DNA from: an uncultured Clostridia bacterium
GTDB taxonomy: Bacteria; Bacillota; Clostridia; Oscillospirales; Acutalibacteraceae
Reading direction: 5' to 3'
Length of the DNA: 33,066 bases
Assembly: GCA_947631835.1 (NCBI GenBank)
Contig: CANRMW010000005.1
Location: forward strand, 1-33,066
Part shown: positions 30,742 through 33,066 of the stretch, in pieces
Layout: every line of letters begins with the position of its first letter
Numbering within the stretch: the first letter of the stretch is position 1
Program-made: the position numbers and the translations under genes
Notes under the pieces: model-generated
Seen by the model: only the letters and a program-made list of their open reading frames with translations
What the model was told of the DNA's origin: nothing
Databases searched by the model: none

Positions 30742-30770
30742 ATCATATCCGATTTCGCCCGAAAAGTCAA
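30742..30770 (-). promoter_or_regulatory. Promoter of the acyl-CoA synthetase gene
   Basis: On the minus strand TTGACT (30770-30765), a 17-base spacer and TATGAT (30747-30742). The intervening 30600-30741 is a GC-rich leader without a gene. Confidence 0.8.
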
Positions 30771-30852
30771 GAGAAAGCCGAGAAAATGACCCCCTTCGGC
30801 AAACCTTTTGCAGCCTTCGCGGCGCAAACCTGCAAATTTCGCGTTTTTCCTA

Positions 30853-30881
30853 TTGACTTTATCGCTTTTATCTGATAAACT
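30853..30881 (+). promoter_or_regulatory. Promoter of the sodium:solute symporter gene
   Basis: TTGACT (30853-30858), a 17-base spacer and TAAACT (30876-30881), 36 bases before the ATG; it uses the same -35 hexamer as the divergent promoter at 30742-30770. Confidence 0.82.
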
Positions 30882-30917
30882 CATACAGATAGGATCGACT
30901 GAAAGGATGAGATAAAA

Positions 30918-32480
30918 ATGATACTCAAAGTCCTGCTTCTCGTCGTTTTCTTCGGCGTCATGGTCGCCATCGGCATCTATTGCCGCCGCCACGCCACCGA
31001 TGTGAACGGCTTCGTTCTGGGCGGGCGCGCCGTCGGCCCGTGGCTCACGGCCTTCGCCTACGGCACCTCTTACTTCTCCGCCGTCGTCTTCGTCGGGTAC
31101 GCCGGCCAGTTCGGCTGGAAATACGGCATCGCCGCCACATGGGCCGGCATCGGCAACGCGCTCATCGGCTCGCTGCTCGCGTGGGCGGTCCTTGGCAGAC
31201 GCACCCGCATCATGACCCAGCACCTCGACAGCGCGACCATGCCGGAATTTTTCGGCCGGCGCTTCGGCAGCCCGGCGCTCAAGATCGCGGCCTCGATGGT
31301 CACGTTCATTTTCCTGATCCCCTACACCGCCTCGCTCTACAACGGCCTCAGCCGCCTCTTTGCGATGGCCTTTGACATCGACTACTCGATCTGCGTGATC
31401 GTCATGGCGGTGCTCACCGGCGTCTACGTCATCGCCGGCGGGTACATGGCCACTGCGATCAACGATTTCATCCAGGGCATCATCATGATCTTCGGCATCT
31501 GCGCCGTGATCGCCGCGGTCCTGAGCAGCAGGGGCGGCTTCCTCGCCGCGCTGGAGGGCCTCTCGCAGGTCACGGATGAGACCGTCTCCTCCGCGCCCGG
31601 CATCTTTAACTCCTTCTTCGGACCCGATCCCATCAACCTGCTCGGCGTCGTGATCCTGACGTCGCTGGGCACCTGGGGCCTTCCGCAGATGGTCCAGCAG
31701 TTCTACGCCATCAAAAGCGAGAAATCCGTCAGCACCGGCCTCGTCGTCTCCACAGCGTTCGCGTTCATCGTCGCGGGCGGCTGCTACTTCCTCGGCGGCT
31801 TCGGCCGGCTCTTCTCCGACAAGATGGAGATGGTGAACGGCCTGCCGAACGGCAGCTACGACTCCGTGATCCCGACGATGCTCTCCGGCCTGCCCGATCT
31901 TCTGATCGCGCTCGTCGTCATCCTCGTGCTCTCGGCTTCCATGTCCACGCTCTCCTCCCTGGTGCTCACCTCCAGCTCCACCCTGACGCTGGACCTTCTC
32001 AAGGGCCATGTCGTCAAGAACATGACTGAAAAGCGCCAGGTGTTCATCATGCGCTGCCTCATCGTCGTGTTCATTGCGATCTCCGTCGTCATGGCGATCA
32101 TCCAGTATAAGTCCAGCGTCACCTTCATTGCGCAGTTGATGGGCGTGAGCTGGGGCGCGCTCGCGGGCGCGTTCCTCGCGCCGTTCCTCTACGGCCTCTA
32201 CTGGAAGCGCACGACGAAGGCCGCCTGCTGGGTCAGCTTCATTTTCTCCACCGTGTTCATGCTGGCCGTGATCTCCCCGCTGAAGGTCTTCCTCCCGGCG
32301 TTGCTCCAGTCCCCGATCAACGCGGGCGCGTTCTGCATGCTCATGGGCCTTGTCCTCGTGCCCGTCGTCTCGCTGTTCACCCCCGCGCCCGATCACAAGC
32401 TCGTGGACAACGCCTTCTCCTGCTACGACCAGAAGGTGACGGTCCGCCAGAGCGAAGCGCTCGGCGACCCCGAAGACTAA
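30918..32480 (+). CDS. Sodium:solute symporter family protein
   Basis: A 520-residue SSF (LeuT-fold) membrane transporter with about 13 predicted helices. Family features: the N-terminal VLGGRAVGPWLTAFAYGTSY (38-57) with the helix-1 break, FAYGTSYFSAVVFVGYAG, the conserved GGYMATAINDFIQGIIM segment (~175-191) and the helix-8 LSASMSTLSSLVLTSSS (~340-356), which holds the usual Na+-site serines. Substrates of this family range from proline and pantothenate to sialic acid and short organic acids, and are not readable here. GGATGAG precedes the ATG at 30918. The divergent acyl-CoA synthetase suggests an organic-acid substrate; this is inference. Confidence 0.92.
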   Translation: MILKVLLLVVFFGVMVAIGIYCRRHATDVNGFVLGGRAVGPWLTAFAYGTSYFSAVVFVGYAGQFGWKYGIAATWAGIGNALIGSLLAWAVLGRRTRIMTQHLDSATMPEFFGRRFGSPALKIAASMVTFIFLIPYTASLYNGLSRLFAMAFDIDYSICVIVMAVLTGVYVIAGGYMATAINDFIQGIIMIFGICAVIAAVLSSRGGFLAALEGLSQVTDETVSSAPGIFNSFFGPDPINLLGVVILTSLGTWGLPQMVQQFYAIKSEKSVSTGLVVSTAFAFIVAGGCYFLGGFGRLFSDKMEMVNGLPNGSYDSVIPTMLSGLPDLLIALVVILVLSASMSTLSSLVLTSSSTLTLDLLKGHVVKNMTEKRQVFIMRCLIVVFIAISVVMAIIQYKSSVTFIAQLMGVSWGALAGAFLAPFLYGLYWKRTTKAACWVSFIFSTVFMLAVISPLKVFLPALLQSPINAGAFCMLMGLVLVPVVSLFTPAPDHKLVDNAFSCYDQKVTVRQSEALGDPED

Positions 32481-32497
32481 ACCGAAAACAGACGAAA

Positions 32498-32536
32498 ACG
32501 GCGGGATGCCCTGCGCACCCCGCCGTACTTTTTTGT
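32498..32536 (+). terminator. Bidirectional terminator between the symporter and ACT genes
   Basis: Stem ACGGCGGG (32498-32505) / CCCGCCGT (32519-32526) with a 13-base loop, then ACTTTTTTG; on the minus strand GTTTTCG follows. Confidence 0.85.
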
Positions 32537-32544
32537 TTTTTCGG

Positions 32545-32979
32545 TCACAGCTCGGCGACCGTCTCCTGCTCGAGCGGCGTGATCCCGTGCGCGCGAAGCG
32601 CGGCGGCCGCCGCTTCCTCGTCCCGCACGCGGAAGATCATATACGCCTTGTCGGAGGTCTTGCCGCCGAGGAACGCGTACATATACTCGACATTCACCCC
32701 GGCGTCCGCGAGAACCCCGAGCACCTTCGCGAGCCCGCCCGGCTCGTCCGGGATGCCCACGCCGAGCACCGTCGTGACGCTGTGGACAAAGCCCGCGTCC
32801 CGAAGCGTCGTCGTCGTGCGGTACACGTCGTCCACGATGATCCGTGCGATGCCGAAATCCGTCGTCTCGGCGAGCGAGAGCGCGCGCATGTCGATGTCGT
32901 TCTTCGCCAGCACGTCCGCCATCGCCTTGAGCGCGCCGGAGCTGTTTTCCAGAAATACGGAAATCTGCTTGATGTTCAC
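32545..32979 (-). CDS. Tandem ACT-domain protein
   Basis: A 144-residue protein made of two ACT domains: MNIKQISVFLENSSGALKAM opens the first (1-68) and GVGIPDEPGGLAKVLGVL (73-90) opens the second. ACT domains bind small ligands, usually amino acids. Stand-alone tandem-ACT proteins of this size are typically found next to phenylacetate-CoA ligase or indolepyruvate oxidoreductase genes in anaerobes, and are believed to sense amino acids; neither gene is adjacent here (paaK is 22 kb away in this window). The ATG at 32979 follows GGAG at five bases. The upstream TATAAT implies a very short leader. Confidence 0.9.
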   Translation of the reverse strand: MNIKQISVFLENSSGALKAMADVLAKNDIDMRALSLAETTDFGIARIIVDDVYRTTTTLRDAGFVHSVTTVLGVGIPDEPGGLAKVLGVLADAGVNVEYMYAFLGGKTSDKAYMIFRVRDEEAAAAALRAHGITPLEQETVAEL

Positions 32980-32995
32980 TCCATTTCCTCCTCGT

Positions 32996-33001
32996 ATTAT
33001 A
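32996..33001 (-). promoter_or_regulatory. -10 box of the ACT gene
   Basis: On the minus strand a perfect TATAAT (33001-32996), about 17 bases before the ATG; the transcript leader would be roughly 10 bases. No strong -35 is visible. Confidence 0.55.
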
Positions 33002-33016
33002 AAAGAGTAGTATTTG

Positions 33017-33045
33017 TAGACCCCTCTCCAGGGGTATGCTACAAT
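33017..33045 (+). promoter_or_regulatory. Candidate promoter at the window edge
   Basis: TAGACC (33017-33022), a 17-base spacer ending in TGC (extended -10) and TACAAT (33040-33045) point out of the window; the gene it would serve is not included. Confidence 0.4.
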
Positions 33046-33066
33046 GTAAGGGATGCTGTGGATTGG

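Overview
The window looks like chromosomal DNA of a GC-rich, spore-forming anaerobic Firmicute, most likely class Clostridia (Oscillospiraceae-like; this is inference). The grounds are a V-type ATPase operon, spoIIGA-sigE sporulation genes, a T-box leader, an ECF transporter, a methionine/GTG/TTG start mix with strong Shine-Dalgarno sites, and sigma-A promoters of the TTGACA-17-TATAAT type. I see no phage, integrase, transposase, CRISPR array, rRNA or tRNA gene.

Layout. 1-1406: end of a V-type ATPase operon (ntpB 3' part, ntpD). 1580-6862, minus strand: an L-cysteine desulfidase-family protein, a HAD phosphatase, and an operon of two flavoprotein oxidoreductases plus a DUF1667 protein resembling an anaerobic glycerol-3-phosphate dehydrogenase system. 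7094-8901, plus: GtrA-type membrane protein, TIM-barrel sugar isomerase-like protein and a LURP-one/tubby-like protein. 9040-13399, minus: phenylacetate-CoA ligase, then a complete ECF importer (T, A, A and a TrpP-type S component) headed by a T-box leader whose specifier reads UGG (Trp). 13915-14704: five tandem copies of a ~160-bp hairpin-rich repeat, lying between a good promoter and apbE. 14723-16708: apbE, a NusG-domain-II protein and a Gx-type membrane protein, a flavinylation-linked operon. 16719-18042, minus: DegV protein and O6-alkylguanine-DNA methyltransferase. 18297-20973: rpsO and pnp. 21070-22770: a visibly AT-richer stretch with an Lgt-like protein, a small membrane protein and a divergent XRE regulator. 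22827-25622, minus: AI-2E-type permease, Gfo/Idh/MocA oxidoreductase and a zinc-ribbon membrane protein. 25741-27309, minus: sigE and spoIIGA. 27528-30599, minus: Fe-S aldo/keto reductase and an acyl-CoA synthetase. 30918-32480: sodium:solute symporter. 32545-32979, minus: ACT-domain protein.

How it works together. The clearest regulatory circuit is the uncharged-tRNA(Trp)-sensing T-box in front of a TrpP-ECF operon, which predicts a self-contained tryptophan importer. The most unusual structure is the tandem repeat array in the apbE leader: each unit can fold several short triloop hairpins, and differences between units keep the stems paired. Much of the remaining content is ordinary core or accessory metabolism of a gut-type Clostridium.
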